Shown in pieces: positions 36,596 through 45,600 of a stretch of 64,000 nucleotides of DNA. Position 1 is the stretch's first letter; each line of letters starts with the position of its first letter. A program made the translations under genes and the position numbers. This DNA comes from Betaproteobacteria bacterium (GTDB taxonomy: Bacteria > Pseudomonadota > Gammaproteobacteria > Burkholderiales > Rhodocyclaceae), in NCBI GenBank assembly GCA_028065725.1, contig JAPTVL010000173.1:248001-312000 (forward strand), read 5' to 3'. The notes below the pieces were generated by a model that did not search any database, was not told the DNA's origin, and saw nothing but the letters and a program-made list of their open reading frames with translations.

Positions 36596-37758
36596 GCGAC
36601 GCAGCGAAAGTCGGCGCCGGCGCCACGGCGATCCAAGTGCTCGGTACCGGGCATGTCGCCGAACTGGAACAAGTGCGCCAGTTCTTCCGCAATTACGCCG
36701 GCTGGCTCGGCGTCGACCTGGGCTTCCAGAATTTCGACGAGGAAATGGCCAGCCTGCCGGGGCGCTATGCTGCGCCCGAGGGGCGATTGTTCTATGCCAC
36801 GGTAGACGGCAAGGGTGCCGGCTGCGTCGGCATCCGGCCGCTGGCCGACGGCGTCTGCGAGCTCAAGCGCCTCTATGTCGAGCCGACGTTTCGCGGCCTC
36901 GGCGTCGGACGCGACCTGGCCCTGGCGGCGATCCGCGCCGCGCGCCAGATCGGCTACCGCAAGATCATGCTGGACACCCTGCCGGCGATGCGCATCGCGG
37001 TGAAGCTCTACCGCGAACTGGGCTTCGACGAGGCGCCCGCCTATTACCAAACTGCCGTGGAGGGTACGCAGTTTCTCGCACTCGATCTCGAGAACTGGTC
37101 CGAGGACGCGATCAACAATCGCAGCCTGCATCACTTGTTCGACTTCAATCGCGCCTGGTCGAACAAGATGCGCGAAGTCGATCCGGATTATTTCGAAAAA
37201 CTCTCGCATCTGCAGACGCCCGAGCTGCTATGGATAGGCTGCTCGGATTCGCGCGTACCGGCCAATGAAATCGTCGGCCTGCTGCCGGGCGAGGTGTTCG
37301 TCCATCGCAATGTCGCCAACGTGGTGGTGCACACCGACCTCAATTGCCTGTCGGTGATCCAGTTCGCCGTCGACGTGCTCAAGGTCAGGCACATCATGGT
37401 GGTCGGCCATTACGGCTGCGGCGGCGTCAAGGCAGCGCTCGACGGCGCGCGCGTCGGGCTGGTCGACATCTGGCTGCGCCATGTGCGCGACGTGCGCGCC
37501 AAGCACCTGCGCGAAATCGACATCCTGCCGCCGGAGGCGCGGCACGACAGGCTGTGCGAACTCAACGTGCTGGAGCAGGTCGCCAACGTCTGCCAGACCT
37601 ATGTCGTCCAGGATGCCTGGCAGCGCGGCCAATCCCTGACCATCCACGGCTGGATCTACGGTCTCAAGGACGGCCTGATGCGCGATCTCGACATCACCGT
37701 CAATGCCGCCGACCAGCTTCCCGGCCGCTACACCACCGCACTTTCCACCTTGATCTGA
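36592..37758 (+). CDS. Fusion of GNAT acetyltransferase and beta-class carbonic anhydrase
   Basis: 388 residues in one uninterrupted frame. Residues about 15-165 form a GNAT domain with acetyl-CoA loop RGLGVGRDL (101-109) and the C-terminal strand region YRELGFDEAPAYYQ. Residues about 178-388 are a complete beta-carbonic anhydrase: zinc ligands Cys217 with the Asp219/Arg221 dyad (CSDSRVP), His273 and Cys276 (GHYGCGG). Both active sites look intact. It overlaps the previous gene by four bases and is followed 10 nt later by the thiolase. In this setting it may supply bicarbonate for methylcrotonyl-CoA carboxylase (inference); the acetyltransferase substrate is unknown. Confidence 0.88.
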   Translation: MSDAAKVGAGATAIQVLGTGHVAELEQVRQFFRNYAGWLGVDLGFQNFDEEMASLPGRYAAPEGRLFYATVDGKGAGCVGIRPLADGVCELKRLYVEPTFRGLGVGRDLALAAIRAARQIGYRKIMLDTLPAMRIAVKLYRELGFDEAPAYYQTAVEGTQFLALDLENWSEDAINNRSLHHLFDFNRAWSNKMREVDPDYFEKLSHLQTPELLWIGCSDSRVPANEIVGLLPGEVFVHRNVANVVVHTDLNCLSVIQFAVDVLKVRHIMVVGHYGCGGVKAALDGARVGLVDIWLRHVRDVRAKHLREIDILPPEARHDRLCELNVLEQVANVCQTYVVQDAWQRGQSLTIHGWIYGLKDGLMRDLDITVNAADQLPGRYTTALSTLI

Positions 37759-37768
37759 AGGAACCGAC

Positions 37769-38965
37769 ATGTCCGACCCCATCGTCATCGTTGCCGCTAC
37801 CCGCACGCCCATGGGCGGCTTCATGGGCGACTTTGCTTCGCTGACCTGCGCCCAGTTGGGCAGCGTCGCGATCAAGGCCGCCGTCGAGCGCGCTGGCATC
37901 AAACCGGAGCAGGTCGACGAAGTGATCATGGGCTGCGTGCTGCCGGCCGGCCAGGGCCAGGCCCCGGCGCGGCAGGCCAGTCTCGGCGCCGGCCTGCCGC
38001 TGGCGGCCGGCTGCACCACGGTGAACAAGATGTGCGGCTCCGGCATGCGCGCCGCGATGTACGCGCATGACATGCTGCTGGCCGGCAGCGTCGAGGTCAT
38101 GGTGGCCGGCGGCATGGAGTCGATGAGCAACGCGCCGTATCTCTTGCCCAAGGCGCGCGGCGGTTATCGACTGGGCCATGGCGAGGTCAAGGACCACATG
38201 TTCCTCGACGGCCTCGAAGACGCCTACGCAAGGGACGAGAGAGGCGGGGCACGCCTGATGGGCACCTTCGCCGAGGACTGTGCCGGCAGCTACAAATTCA
38301 CCCGCGAGGCGCAGGACGCCTTCGCCGTCGCCTCGACCACGCGCGCCAAGCAGGCCAACACGGACGGCAGCTTCGCCTGGGAAATCGCGCCGGTGACGGT
38401 CTCCGGCCGCAAGGGGGATGTGGTCATCGACAAGGACGAGCAGCCCTTCAAGGCCCAGCTGGAAAAGATCCCGACGCTGAAGCCGGCCTTCCGCAAGGAC
38501 GGCACGGTGACGGCCGCCAACTCGTCGTCGATTTCCGACGGCGCCGCGGCGCTGGTCATGATGCGCGCTTCGACCGCCGCCAAGCTGGGTCTCAAGCCCA
38601 TCGCCACGGTCGTCGGCCACTCCACCTTCGCCCAGGAGCCCGGCCTGTTCACCACCGCCCCGGTCGGCGCCATGAAGAAGCTGCTGGCGAAGAACGAGTG
38701 GAGCGTCGACGGCGTCGATCTCTGGGAGATCAACGAAGCCTTCGCCGTGGTCACCATGGCCGCGATGCACGACCTCAAGCTGCCGCACGACAAGGTCAAC
38801 GTGCATGGCGGCGCCTGCGCCCTTGGGCATCCGATCGGCGCCTCCGGTGCGCGCGTGATCGTCACCCTGATCGGCGCGCTGAAGAAATACGGCAAGAAGC
38901 GCGGCGTCGCCAGCCTCTGCATCGGCGGCGGCGAGGCCACCGCGGTCGGCATCGAGCTGGCCTGA
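37769..38965 (+). CDS. Acetyl-CoA C-acyltransferase (thiolase)
   Basis: 398 residues, a full thiolase. The nucleophile Cys lies in NKMCGSGMRAAMYA by length and context, with the His in EINEAFAVV and the C-terminal GGACALGHPIGASGAR plus CIGGGEATA. It can cleave acetoacetyl-CoA to two acetyl-CoA (end of leucine or fatty-acid breakdown) or run in reverse for PHA synthesis. It is 10 nt behind the GNAT-carbonic anhydrase fusion and 7 nt before the enoyl-CoA hydratase. Confidence 0.94.
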   Translation: MSDPIVIVAATRTPMGGFMGDFASLTCAQLGSVAIKAAVERAGIKPEQVDEVIMGCVLPAGQGQAPARQASLGAGLPLAAGCTTVNKMCGSGMRAAMYAHDMLLAGSVEVMVAGGMESMSNAPYLLPKARGGYRLGHGEVKDHMFLDGLEDAYARDERGGARLMGTFAEDCAGSYKFTREAQDAFAVASTTRAKQANTDGSFAWEIAPVTVSGRKGDVVIDKDEQPFKAQLEKIPTLKPAFRKDGTVTAANSSSISDGAAALVMMRASTAAKLGLKPIATVVGHSTFAQEPGLFTTAPVGAMKKLLAKNEWSVDGVDLWEINEAFAVVTMAAMHDLKLPHDKVNVHGGACALGHPIGASGARVIVTLIGALKKYGKKRGVASLCIGGGEATAVGIELA

Positions 38966-38972
38966 TCCTGCC

Positions 38973-39830
38973 ATGACCCTGCAGACCCTCACCTACACGA
39001 CCGAGGGGCGCATCGCGCGCATCACCTTGAACCGCCCCGAGCGGCTCAACGCCATCGTGCCGGCGATGCCGCGCGAGATACGGATCGCCGTCGAGCGCGC
39101 CAATGCCGATGACGAGATCCACGTCATCATCCTGCAGGGCGCCGGGCGCGCCTTCTGCTCCGGCTACGACCTCAAGGATTTTGCCGAGGCCGACGTCGAT
39201 ACGCCCTGCACGCAGTCCATGCCCTGGGACCCGATGGTGGACTACCGCGCCATGAAGGGTTTCACCGACGACTTCTTCAGCCTCTGGCGCAGCCACAAGC
39301 CGACCATCTGCAAGGTGCAGGGCTTCGCCGTCGCCGGCGGCAGCGACATTGCGCTGTGCTGCGACCTCGTGGTGATGGCCGAGGACGCGCAGATCGGCTA
39401 CATGCCGGCGCGCGTCTGGGGCTGCCCGACCACCGCAATGTGGGTCTATCGCCTCGGCGCCGAAAAGGCCAAGCGCATGCTGCTGACCGGCGACACCATC
39501 GACGGCCGCACCGCGAAGGACTGGGGTCTGGTGATCAACGCCGTGCCGGAAGCCGAGCTGGAGGATGCGGTGCTGAAACTCGCAAACCGCATGGCCGGCG
39601 TGCCGAAGAACCAGCTCATGATGCAGAAACTGATGATCAATCAGGCCTACGACAACATGGGTCTCGCCAACACCCAGATGATCGCCACGCTGTTCGACGG
39701 CATCACGCGCCACTCGCCCGAAGGCCAGTGGTTCAAGCATTACGCCGAGGAAAGGGGTTACAAGGAGGCCGTGCGCCTGCGCGACTCGGGTGAGCCGATT
39801 CCCGGCAGCAAGTCGTACAAGGATTACTAG
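38973..39830 (+). CDS. Crotonase-family enoyl-CoA hydratase/isomerase
   Basis: 285 residues. The oxyanion-hole segments are GRAFCSGYDLKDFAEAD and GFAVAGGSDIALCCDLVV. A longer loop (TPCTQSMPWDPMVDYRAMKG) than in short-chain hydratases suggests a bulky or special acyl substrate. The usual catalytic Glu positions are not both evident (GCPTTAMW replaces the common Glu-containing helix), so hydratase activity is not certain. It ends the stretch before the structured repeat at 39865-40116. Confidence 0.85.
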   Translation: MTLQTLTYTTEGRIARITLNRPERLNAIVPAMPREIRIAVERANADDEIHVIILQGAGRAFCSGYDLKDFAEADVDTPCTQSMPWDPMVDYRAMKGFTDDFFSLWRSHKPTICKVQGFAVAGGSDIALCCDLVVMAEDAQIGYMPARVWGCPTTAMWVYRLGAEKAKRMLLTGDTIDGRTAKDWGLVINAVPEAELEDAVLKLANRMAGVPKNQLMMQKLMINQAYDNMGLANTQMIATLFDGITRHSPEGQWFKHYAEERGYKEAVRLRDSGEPIPGSKSYKDY

Positions 39831-39864
39831 GATGAAACCTGTCACGGAATTGCCGTTGGTGCGG

Positions 39865-40116
39865 GATCGGGAGGGCGGGACATTCTGCTTCGCTCATGTC
39901 CTCCGTCGGTGCCGTTCCGGCACCTCCTCCCCCTTTACTTCGCTGCGCAGAACGCCCCACCCTCCCGATCAGGTGACGCTGTTGCAGTGCGACGGTCGCA
40001 AGGCAAAAGCGTATTCCGCCAAGGATGGCGGGTATCCGTCTCCGGTAAGTAAAGGGGGAGGAGCAGGCGTAGCCTGCGACGGAGGACATGGACGGAGCCG
40101 GATACCTGCCGTCCTT
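39865..40116. repeat. Pair of structured repeats in inverted orientation (BIME/MITE-like)
   Basis: Two copies of one design face each other. Left copy (39865-39970): stem arms 39865-39888 and 39947-39970 (24 nt, 3 transitions) enclosing ATGTCCTCCGTCG, a small hairpin (GTGCCG/CGGCAC) and CTCCTCCCCCTTTACTT. Right copy (40021-40116), on the opposite strand: stem arms 40021-40038 and 40099-40116 enclosing the complements of the same two core blocks (40047-40063, 40077-40089) around a different small hairpin (CAGGC/GCCTG). Core blocks are identical, while stems and hairpins differ in sequence but keep pairing. Non-coding; it fills most of the 362-bp gap between two catabolic genes. Confidence 0.8.
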
Positions 40117-40192
40117 GGCGCCCCCGTCCCCCGCCAATCAACACGGCATTTCACGCGTCTCGAAGCGCGCAAAGCACGGTGGAGCAACTGAG

Positions 40193-41326
40193 ATGGTACT
40201 GAGCCCGGAACAGGAACAGATCCGCGATATGCTGCACGACTTTGCGCGCGAACAGCTGGCGCCCAAGGCCGCCGAGTGGGACCGCACTTGCCACTTCCCC
40301 CGCGAAGAGCTGCGCGCGCTGGGCGAACTCGGCGTCTGCGGCATGGTGGTGCCCGAAGAATGGGGCGGTGCCGGGCTCGACTACGTGTCGCTGGCCCTGG
40401 CACTGGAAGAGATCGCCGCCGGCGACGGCGCGATATCGACCATCGTCAGCGTGCAGAACTCGGTGGTCTGCGGCCCGATCAATGCCTTCGGCACCGATGC
40501 ACAGAAAGAGAAGTACCTGAGGAAGCTGGCCAGCGGCGAATGGCTGGGCTGTTTCTGCCTGACCGAACCGCATGTCGGCTCCGACGCGGCGGCGATCCGC
40601 ACCAAGGCAGTCCGTGACGGCGACCACTGGGTCTTGAACGGCGTCAAGCAGTTCATCACCACCGGCAAGAACGCGCAGCTCGCGGTGGTCTTCGCCGTCA
40701 CCGATCCGGGCGCCGGCAAGAAGGGCATCTCGGCCTTCATCGTGCCGGCCGACACACCGGGCTACATCGTCGCCCGCGTCGAGGAAAAACTCGGCCAGCA
40801 TGCGTCCGACACGGCACAGATACTGTTCGAAAACTGCCGCATCCCGGCCGGCAACCTGCTCGGCGCCGAGGGGCAGGGCTACCGCATCGCGCTGTCCAAC
40901 CTTGAAGGCGGCCGCATCGGCATCTCGGCGCAGGCCGTCGGCATGGCGCGCGCGGCCTTCGAGGCGGCGCTGAATTATTCGCATGAGCGTCAGAGTTTCG
41001 GCAAGCCGATCTTCGAACACCAGGCGGTGAACTTCCGCCTGGCCGACATGGCGACCCAGATCGAGGTCGCGCGGCAGATGGTGCATCACGCCGCCGCGCT
41101 GCGCGACGCCGGCCGGCCCTGTCTCAAGGAAGCCTCGATGGCCAAGCTGTTCGCTTCGGAGATGGCCGAGAAGGTCTGCTCCGACGCGATCCAGATCCAC
41201 GGCGGCTACGGCTACGTCAGCGACTTTCCGGTCGAGCGCATCTACCGTGACGTGCGCGTCTGCCAGATCTACGAAGGCGCCTCGGATATCCAGCGCCTCG
41301 TGATCGGTCGTTCGCTGTCCGCTTAA
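40193..41326 (+). CDS. Acyl-CoA dehydrogenase
   Basis: 377 residues, FAD-dependent. It has [16 protein letters not shown] and [15 protein letters not shown] for FAD binding and the C-terminal catalytic-Glu motif [16 protein letters not shown], placing it with short/branched-chain enzymes rather than isovaleryl-CoA dehydrogenase. GGAG lies 9 nt before ATG 40193. The open frame upstream runs through the structured repeat and is not coding. It is followed 8 nt later by the GST gene. Confidence 0.93.
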   Translation: MVLSPEQEQIRDMLHDFAREQLAPKAAEWDRTCHFPREELRALGELGVCGMVVPEEWGGAGLDYVSLALALEEIAAGDGAISTIVSVQNSVVCGPINAFGTDAQKEKYLRKLASGEWLGCFCLTEPHVGSDAAAIRTKAVRDGDHWVLNGVKQFITTGKNAQLAVVFAVTDPGAGKKGISAFIVPADTPGYIVARVEEKLGQHASDTAQILFENCRIPAGNLLGAEGQGYRIALSNLEGGRIGISAQAVGMARAAFEAALNYSHERQSFGKPIFEHQAVNFRLADMATQIEVARQMVHHAAALRDAGRPCLKEASMAKLFASEMAEKVCSDAIQIHGGYGYVSDFPVERIYRDVRVCQIYEGASDIQRLVIGRSLSA

Positions 41327-41334
41327 GGAAAGCC

Positions 41335-41982
41335 ATGGCCGAATACACCCTGCACTGCTTCGCTCAGTCTGGCAATGCCTACAAGCCGGCGCTGATGCTG
41401 GCGGTTTCCGGCGCCGACTGGGAGCCGCGCTTCGTGGACTTTTTCAAGGGCGCGACCAAGACGCCGGAGTATCGCGCACTCAACGTCATGGGCGAAGTGC
41501 CGCTGCTGGAGCATCGCGGCAAGACCTACTCGCAGTCGGGCGTGATCCTCGACTACCTGGCCGATGTGCTGGGCAAGTTTGGCCCGCAGGACAACGACGA
41601 ACGGCGCGAAATCCTGCGCTGGACGCTGTTCGACAACCACAAGTTCACTAGCTACACGGCGACCTTGCGCTACCTGCGCAATTTCGTGCCGGCTACCGAT
41701 CCGGCGGTGCTCGCGGCGTTTCGCACGCGCGCCGAGAACGCCTGGAAAGTGCTCGATGCACACCTTGCAGGGCGCGAATGGGTCGTCGCTCGCCGTCCCA
41801 CCATCGCCGACTTTTCCCTGGCCGGCTACGTCTTCTGGCCCGAGGAGATCGGCGTGGACTGGAAGGACTACCCGAACCTCCGCGACTGGTCGCAACGCAT
41901 CGCCGGTCTGCCGGGCTGGCAGCATCCCTACCAACTGATGCCCGGCCACCCGCTAGCCGGCTGGGGAACAGGAGAAAAATGA
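41335..41982 (+). CDS. Glutathione S-transferase family protein
   Basis: 215 residues. N-terminal thioredoxin-like domain with YTLHCFAQSGNAYKPALML and the glutathione-binding MGEVPLLEHRGKTYSQSGVILDYL (cis-Pro and SQS), then an all-helical C-terminal domain with the N-capping box region RPTIADFSLAGYVFW. Substrate unknown. It overlaps the following isomerase-like gene by up to four bases. The GST plus kappa-class-like pairing suggests glutathione-dependent handling of an intermediate. Confidence 0.9.
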   Translation: MAEYTLHCFAQSGNAYKPALMLAVSGADWEPRFVDFFKGATKTPEYRALNVMGEVPLLEHRGKTYSQSGVILDYLADVLGKFGPQDNDERREILRWTLFDNHKFTSYTATLRYLRNFVPATDPAVLAAFRTRAENAWKVLDAHLAGREWVVARRPTIADFSLAGYVFWPEEIGVDWKDYPNLRDWSQRIAGLPGWQHPYQLMPGHPLAGWGTGEK

Positions 41983-42593
41983 TGACAGACGCGAAACAGC
42001 CCATCACTTTCTGGTTCGATTTTTCCTCGCCTTATTCCTATCTGGCCAGCGAACGCATCGACGAGCTCGCGGCGAAACACGGGCGCAAGGTCAAGTGGCG
42101 GCCGATGATGCTCGGCGCCGCGTTCAAGGCCTCGAACATGCCTCTGCTGATCACCATCCCGCTCAAGGGCGACTACAGCAAGCGCGACTTCGACCGTTCG
42201 GCGCGCTACCTCGGCATACCCTACAAGTTTCCGCCGAAGTTTCCGATTGCCACGCTGGCTGCGGCGCGTGGCTATTACTGGCTGCACGGCCAGGATTGCA
42301 ACAAGGCACGGGAATTCGCCCATGCGGTATTCCGCGCTTACTGGGTCGACAGCCGTGACATCAGCGAGCTGACCGTGGTACTGGAAATTGCAGCCGGTCT
42401 CGGCATCGATGGCGACGCGTTTACGGCGGCCATCGCCACGCCGGAAATCAAGGACAGGCTCAAGCAGGAAACCGATGCCGCGATCGCCCAGGGCATGTTC
42501 GGCGCACCCTATTTCATGGTGGATGGCGAGCCCTTCTGGGGCGCCGACCGCCTGCCGCAAATCGACAAGTGGCTCGCCACGGGAGGCTTCTAG
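41979..42593 (+). CDS. 2-hydroxychromene-2-carboxylate isomerase-like (kappa-GST/DsbA fold)
   Basis: 204 residues. The start [20 protein letters not shown] has the Ser-Pro-Tyr-x-Tyr motif of the HCCA isomerase/kappa-GST family in place of the DsbA CxxC, and [21 protein letters not shown] gives the cis-Pro loop. In naphthalene pathways this family isomerises a glutathione-bound intermediate; many genomes carry such genes in fatty-acid-type clusters with unknown substrates. ATG 41979 overlaps the GST stop; ATG 41982 has a better Shine-Dalgarno distance (7 nt). Confidence 0.85.
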   Translation: MMTDAKQPITFWFDFSSPYSYLASERIDELAAKHGRKVKWRPMMLGAAFKASNMPLLITIPLKGDYSKRDFDRSARYLGIPYKFPPKFPIATLAAARGYYWLHGQDCNKAREFAHAVFRAYWVDSRDISELTVVLEIAAGLGIDGDAFTAAIATPEIKDRLKQETDAAIAQGMFGAPYFMVDGEPFWGADRLPQIDKWLATGGF

Positions 42594-44200
42594 TGTCCGT
42601 CATCAAATCCAGACTCAACGTCCGCAGCGAGGAGTTCAAGGCCAACGTCGCGGCGATGAGCGCGCTGGTCGCCGACCTGCGCGAGAAGACCATCGCGGTT
42701 TCCGGCGGCGGCTCGCCGGAAACCGCGGCCAAGCACAAGGCGCGCGGCAAGCTGCTGCCGCGCGAGCGCATCAACGCGCTGATCGATCCGGGCGCATCCT
42801 TCCTCGAATTCTCCGCGCTGGCGGCTTACGGCATGTACAGCGGCGACGTGGCGTCGGCGGGTGTCGTCACCGGCATCGGCCGGGTCAAGGGCGTCGAATG
42901 CATGATCGTCGCCAACGACGCCACGGTGAAGGGCGGCTCCTATTTCCCGCTGACCGTGAAGAAGCATCTGCGCGCGCAGGAAATCGCGCAGCAGAATCGC
43001 CTGCCCTGCATCTACCTGGTCGACTCGGGCGGTGCCAACCTGCCGACGCAGGACGATGTGTTTCCCGACCGCGACCACTTTGGCCGCATCTTCTTCAACC
43101 AGGCCAACATGTCGGCCATGGGCATCCCGCAGATCGGCATCGTCATGGGCTCCTGTACCGCCGGCGGCGCCTACATGCCGGCGATGTCCGACGAGTCGGT
43201 GATCGTCAAGAACCAGGGCACCATCTTCCTCGGCGGCCCGCCGCTGGTCAAGGCGGCGACGGGTGAGATCGTCAGCGCCGAAGACCTCGGCGGCGGCGAC
43301 GTGCATACGCGCATCTCGGGCGTCTGCGATCATCTGGCCGAGAACGACCACCACGCGCTGTCCATCGCGCGCCGCATCGTCGGCAACCTCAACTGGCAGA
43401 AGCCGATGTCGCTCGACCTCGCCACGCCCGAGGAGCCGCTCTACGATCCGGCCGAACTGTGGGGCGTGATTCCCTACGACACGCGCAAGCCCTATGACGT
43501 GCGCGAAGTCATCGCACGCCTGGTCGACGGCTCGCGCTTCGACGAGTTCAAGTCGCGCTATGGCACCACGCTGGTCACCGGCTTCGCCCGGTTGCACGGT
43601 TATCCGCTGGGCATCGCCGCCAACAACGGCATCCTGTTCGGCGAATCGGCGCAGAAGGGCGCGCACTTCATCGAACTCTGCGCCCAGCGCGGCATTCCGC
43701 TGCTGTTCCTGCAGAACATCACCGGCTTCATGGTCGGCCGCAAGTACGAGAACAGCGGCATCGCCAAGGACGGCGCGAAAATGGTCACCGCGGTGGCGAC
43801 GGCACAGGTGCCGAAATTCACCATGATCATCGGCGGCAGCTTCGGCGCCGGCAACTACGGCATGTGCGGCCGCGCCTACAGCCCGCGCATGCTCTGGATG
43901 TGGCCCAACGCGCGGATCAGCGTGATGGGCGGCGAACAGGCGGCCTCGGTGCTGTCGACCATCAAGCGCGACGGCATGGAGTCCGCCGGCAAGCAGTGGA
44001 GCAAGGAGGAGGAGGAATCCTTCCGCGCCCCGATCCGCGCCCAGTACGAGACCCAGGGCCATCCCTACTACGCCACGGCGCGCATCTGGGACGACGGCAT
44101 CCTCGATCCGGCGCAGACGCGACGCACCCTGGGCCTGGGGATTTCCGCCTCGTTGAATGCCCCCATCCTGCCGACCAAGTTCGGCGTCTTCCGCATGTAA
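42593..44200 (+). CDS. liuB: Methylcrotonyl-CoA carboxylase beta (carboxyltransferase) subunit
   Basis: 535 residues from GTG 42593, equal to the usual MCC-beta length. The carboxyltransferase domain carries [20 protein letters not shown] and [16 protein letters not shown] (acyl-CoA side), and [20 protein letters not shown] plus [19 protein letters not shown] (biotin side), the arrangement of methylcrotonyl-CoA rather than propionyl-CoA carboxylases. It carboxylates 3-methylcrotonyl-CoA with the biotin subunit encoded at 46204. The GTG overlaps the stop of the previous gene by one base. Confidence 0.94.
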   Translation: MSVIKSRLNVRSEEFKANVAAMSALVADLREKTIAVSGGGSPETAAKHKARGKLLPRERINALIDPGASFLEFSALAAYGMYSGDVASAGVVTGIGRVKGVECMIVANDATVKGGSYFPLTVKKHLRAQEIAQQNRLPCIYLVDSGGANLPTQDDVFPDRDHFGRIFFNQANMSAMGIPQIGIVMGSCTAGGAYMPAMSDESVIVKNQGTIFLGGPPLVKAATGEIVSAEDLGGGDVHTRISGVCDHLAENDHHALSIARRIVGNLNWQKPMSLDLATPEEPLYDPAELWGVIPYDTRKPYDVREVIARLVDGSRFDEFKSRYGTTLVTGFARLHGYPLGIAANNGILFGESAQKGAHFIELCAQRGIPLLFLQNITGFMVGRKYENSGIAKDGAKMVTAVATAQVPKFTMIIGGSFGAGNYGMCGRAYSPRMLWMWPNARISVMGGEQAASVLSTIKRDGMESAGKQWSKEEEESFRAPIRAQYETQGHPYYATARIWDDGILDPAQTRRTLGLGISASLNAPILPTKFGVFRM

Positions 44201-44209
44201 GGTGGAACC

Positions 44210-45001
44210 ATGTACAACAACATCATTACCGAAATCGACCTCGGCGTCGCCATCATCACCCTCAATCGCCCGGAGCGGCACAATGCCTTCGACGATGCGC
44301 TGATTGCCGAGTTGTCGGATGCGATCGACCGCATGGCGGCCGACCCCGCCGTGCGCGTGCTGGTGATTTCGAGTACTGGCAAGAGTTTCTGCGCCGGCGC
44401 CGACCTCAACTGGATGAAGCGCGCCGCCGGTTACAGCAGCGAAGAAAACCTGCGCGATGCGCGCGCTCTGGCCGGCATGCTGCGGCGCCTGGCGCACTGC
44501 CCGAAGCCCACCGTGGCGCGCATCCAGGGCCCGGCCTATGGCGGCGGCGTCGGCCTGGTGGCCTGCTGCGACGTGGCGATCGCCACCTATGACGCCGAGT
44601 TTTCGCTGACCGAGGTCAAGCTCGGCCTGATTCCCGCGGTGATCAGTCCGCATGTCATCGCCGCCATCGGCGAGCGCCATGCGCGGCGCTACATGCTGAC
44701 CGCGGAGCGCTTTTCCGCCGCCGAGGCCTATCGCATCGGCCTGCTGCACGAAATGGTCAGCGACGAGGAAGCGCTCGACGAGGCGCTGGGCGAGATCATC
44801 GACGCCCTGTTGAAGAACGGTCCGCGCGCCATCGCCGAGTGCAAGGAACTGATCCAGGCCGTGGCCTGGAAGCCGTTGTCCGACGCCATCCTGGACGACA
44901 CCGCGCAGCGCATCACGCGCCTGCGCGCCAGCGAAGAAGGCCGCGAAGGCATGAGCGCCTTCCTCGAGAAGCGCAAACCGAACTGGATACAGGGCGCATG
45001 A
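44210..45001 (+). CDS. liuC: Methylglutaconyl-CoA hydratase-like crotonase
   Basis: 263 residues. Oxyanion-hole regions are GKSFCAGADLNWMKRAAGYS and GPAYGGGVGLVACCDVAIAT. The string GADLNWMK is typical of LiuC-type methylglutaconyl-CoA hydratases, which turn 3-methylglutaconyl-CoA into HMG-CoA. It follows liuB by 9 nt. The biotin carboxylase subunit gene that usually comes next is displaced by the 1.2-kb BrnTA island. Confidence 0.9.
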   Translation: MYNNIITEIDLGVAIITLNRPERHNAFDDALIAELSDAIDRMAADPAVRVLVISSTGKSFCAGADLNWMKRAAGYSSEENLRDARALAGMLRRLAHCPKPTVARIQGPAYGGGVGLVACCDVAIATYDAEFSLTEVKLGLIPAVISPHVIAAIGERHARRYMLTAERFSAAEAYRIGLLHEMVSDEEALDEALGEIIDALLKNGPRAIAECKELIQAVAWKPLSDAILDDTAQRITRLRASEEGREGMSAFLEKRKPNWIQGA

Positions 45002-45020
45002 TTGCACCTTGCAAACCGAC

Positions 45021-45323
45021 CTACGCCGGGGAGTGAGTCTTGAGCCAGTCCTTGAGGGCCGCATTCATTCGCGTTTGCCAGCCGGTGCCGGTGGCGCGAA
45101 AGCTTTCGACAACGTCCGCGTCGAGGCGGATGTTGACATGCGCCTTGGGGCGCTCTACCGGCGGGCGTCCCCGCTTGGGCCGGAGCAATTCCTCAGCGAT
45201 CTTGGCGCCGAAAAGTTCAGGCAATACCGCCGCCGCTGGCTTGGCCTTGGCGAACTCCTCCGCGGTCCACTCGGGATTTTCGTCGTCGATGTGCGTGGGC
45301 GATGGTTTGCGACGTTCAGCCAT
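45021..45323 (-). CDS. BrnA-type antitoxin
   Basis: 100 residues. The C-terminal ribbon-helix-helix-like part (KAHVNIRLDADVVESFRATG and WQTRMNAALKDWLK) matches BrnA antitoxins, which bind DNA and neutralise BrnT. It overlaps the toxin gene by 8 nt, in the normal BrnT-then-BrnA order. It sits convergent to liuC, with only 19 nt between stops. Confidence 0.87.
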   Translation of the reverse strand: MAERRKPSPTHIDDENPEWTAEEFAKAKPAAAVLPELFGAKIAEELLRPKRGRPPVERPKAHVNIRLDADVVESFRATGTGWQTRMNAALKDWLKTHSPA

Positions 45324-45576
45324 AACGATTTACCTCCCTGCAGTTGGCTTTCCTGAAACTGATGACATGTACGGCTGTCGCTCGTGGCGTGAATACCATG
45401 GCGTAAAGCCGTTCTCCAATGTAGCCGAAGACACGATAGCGCCGCTCTCCGTACGCCATGCGCGTATCTTCGAGGATCACCGCCGAACTCCAGTCCAATT
45501 CAGCCACCTGGTCGAACGACAGGCCGCGAAGTGCGACGTTGGCCGCATTCTTGGCTGGATCATAGGTGATCTCCAT
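45316..45576 (-). CDS. BrnT-type ribonuclease toxin
   Basis: 86 residues from ATG 45576, chosen because BrnT proteins begin MEITYDPAKN; a GTG at 45594 would lie within the palindromic operator. The BrnT core is EITYDPAKNAANVALRGLSF, YRVFGYIGERLYAMVFTPRA and ISFRKANCREVNRY. BrnT is a RelE-like RNase that inhibits translation until neutralised by BrnA. The pair lies in a less GC-rich insert that splits the liu genes. Confidence 0.88.
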   Translation of the reverse strand: MEITYDPAKNAANVALRGLSFDQVAELDWSSAVILEDTRMAYGERRYRVFGYIGERLYAMVFTPRATAVHVISFRKANCREVNRYG

Positions 45577-45580
45577 GAGG

Positions 45581-45600
45581 ATTATTGTATCCACAATAAT
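45581..45600. promoter_or_regulatory. Palindromic operator of the BrnTA pair
   Basis: ATTATTGT-ATCC-ACAATAAT, 8-bp perfect arms with 4-nt centre, 4 nt before the toxin ATG. This is the expected place for autorepression by a BrnA ribbon-helix-helix antitoxin. Confidence 0.65.

Noticed and set aside
39733..40137. A 134-codon minus-strand open frame across the structured repeat
   Set aside because: It is fully explained by the inverted repeats and their stems; no domain or start signal supports a protein.
42590..45064. An 824-codon minus-strand frame opposite liuB and liuC
   Set aside because: Antisense to clearly functional genes and without domain features.
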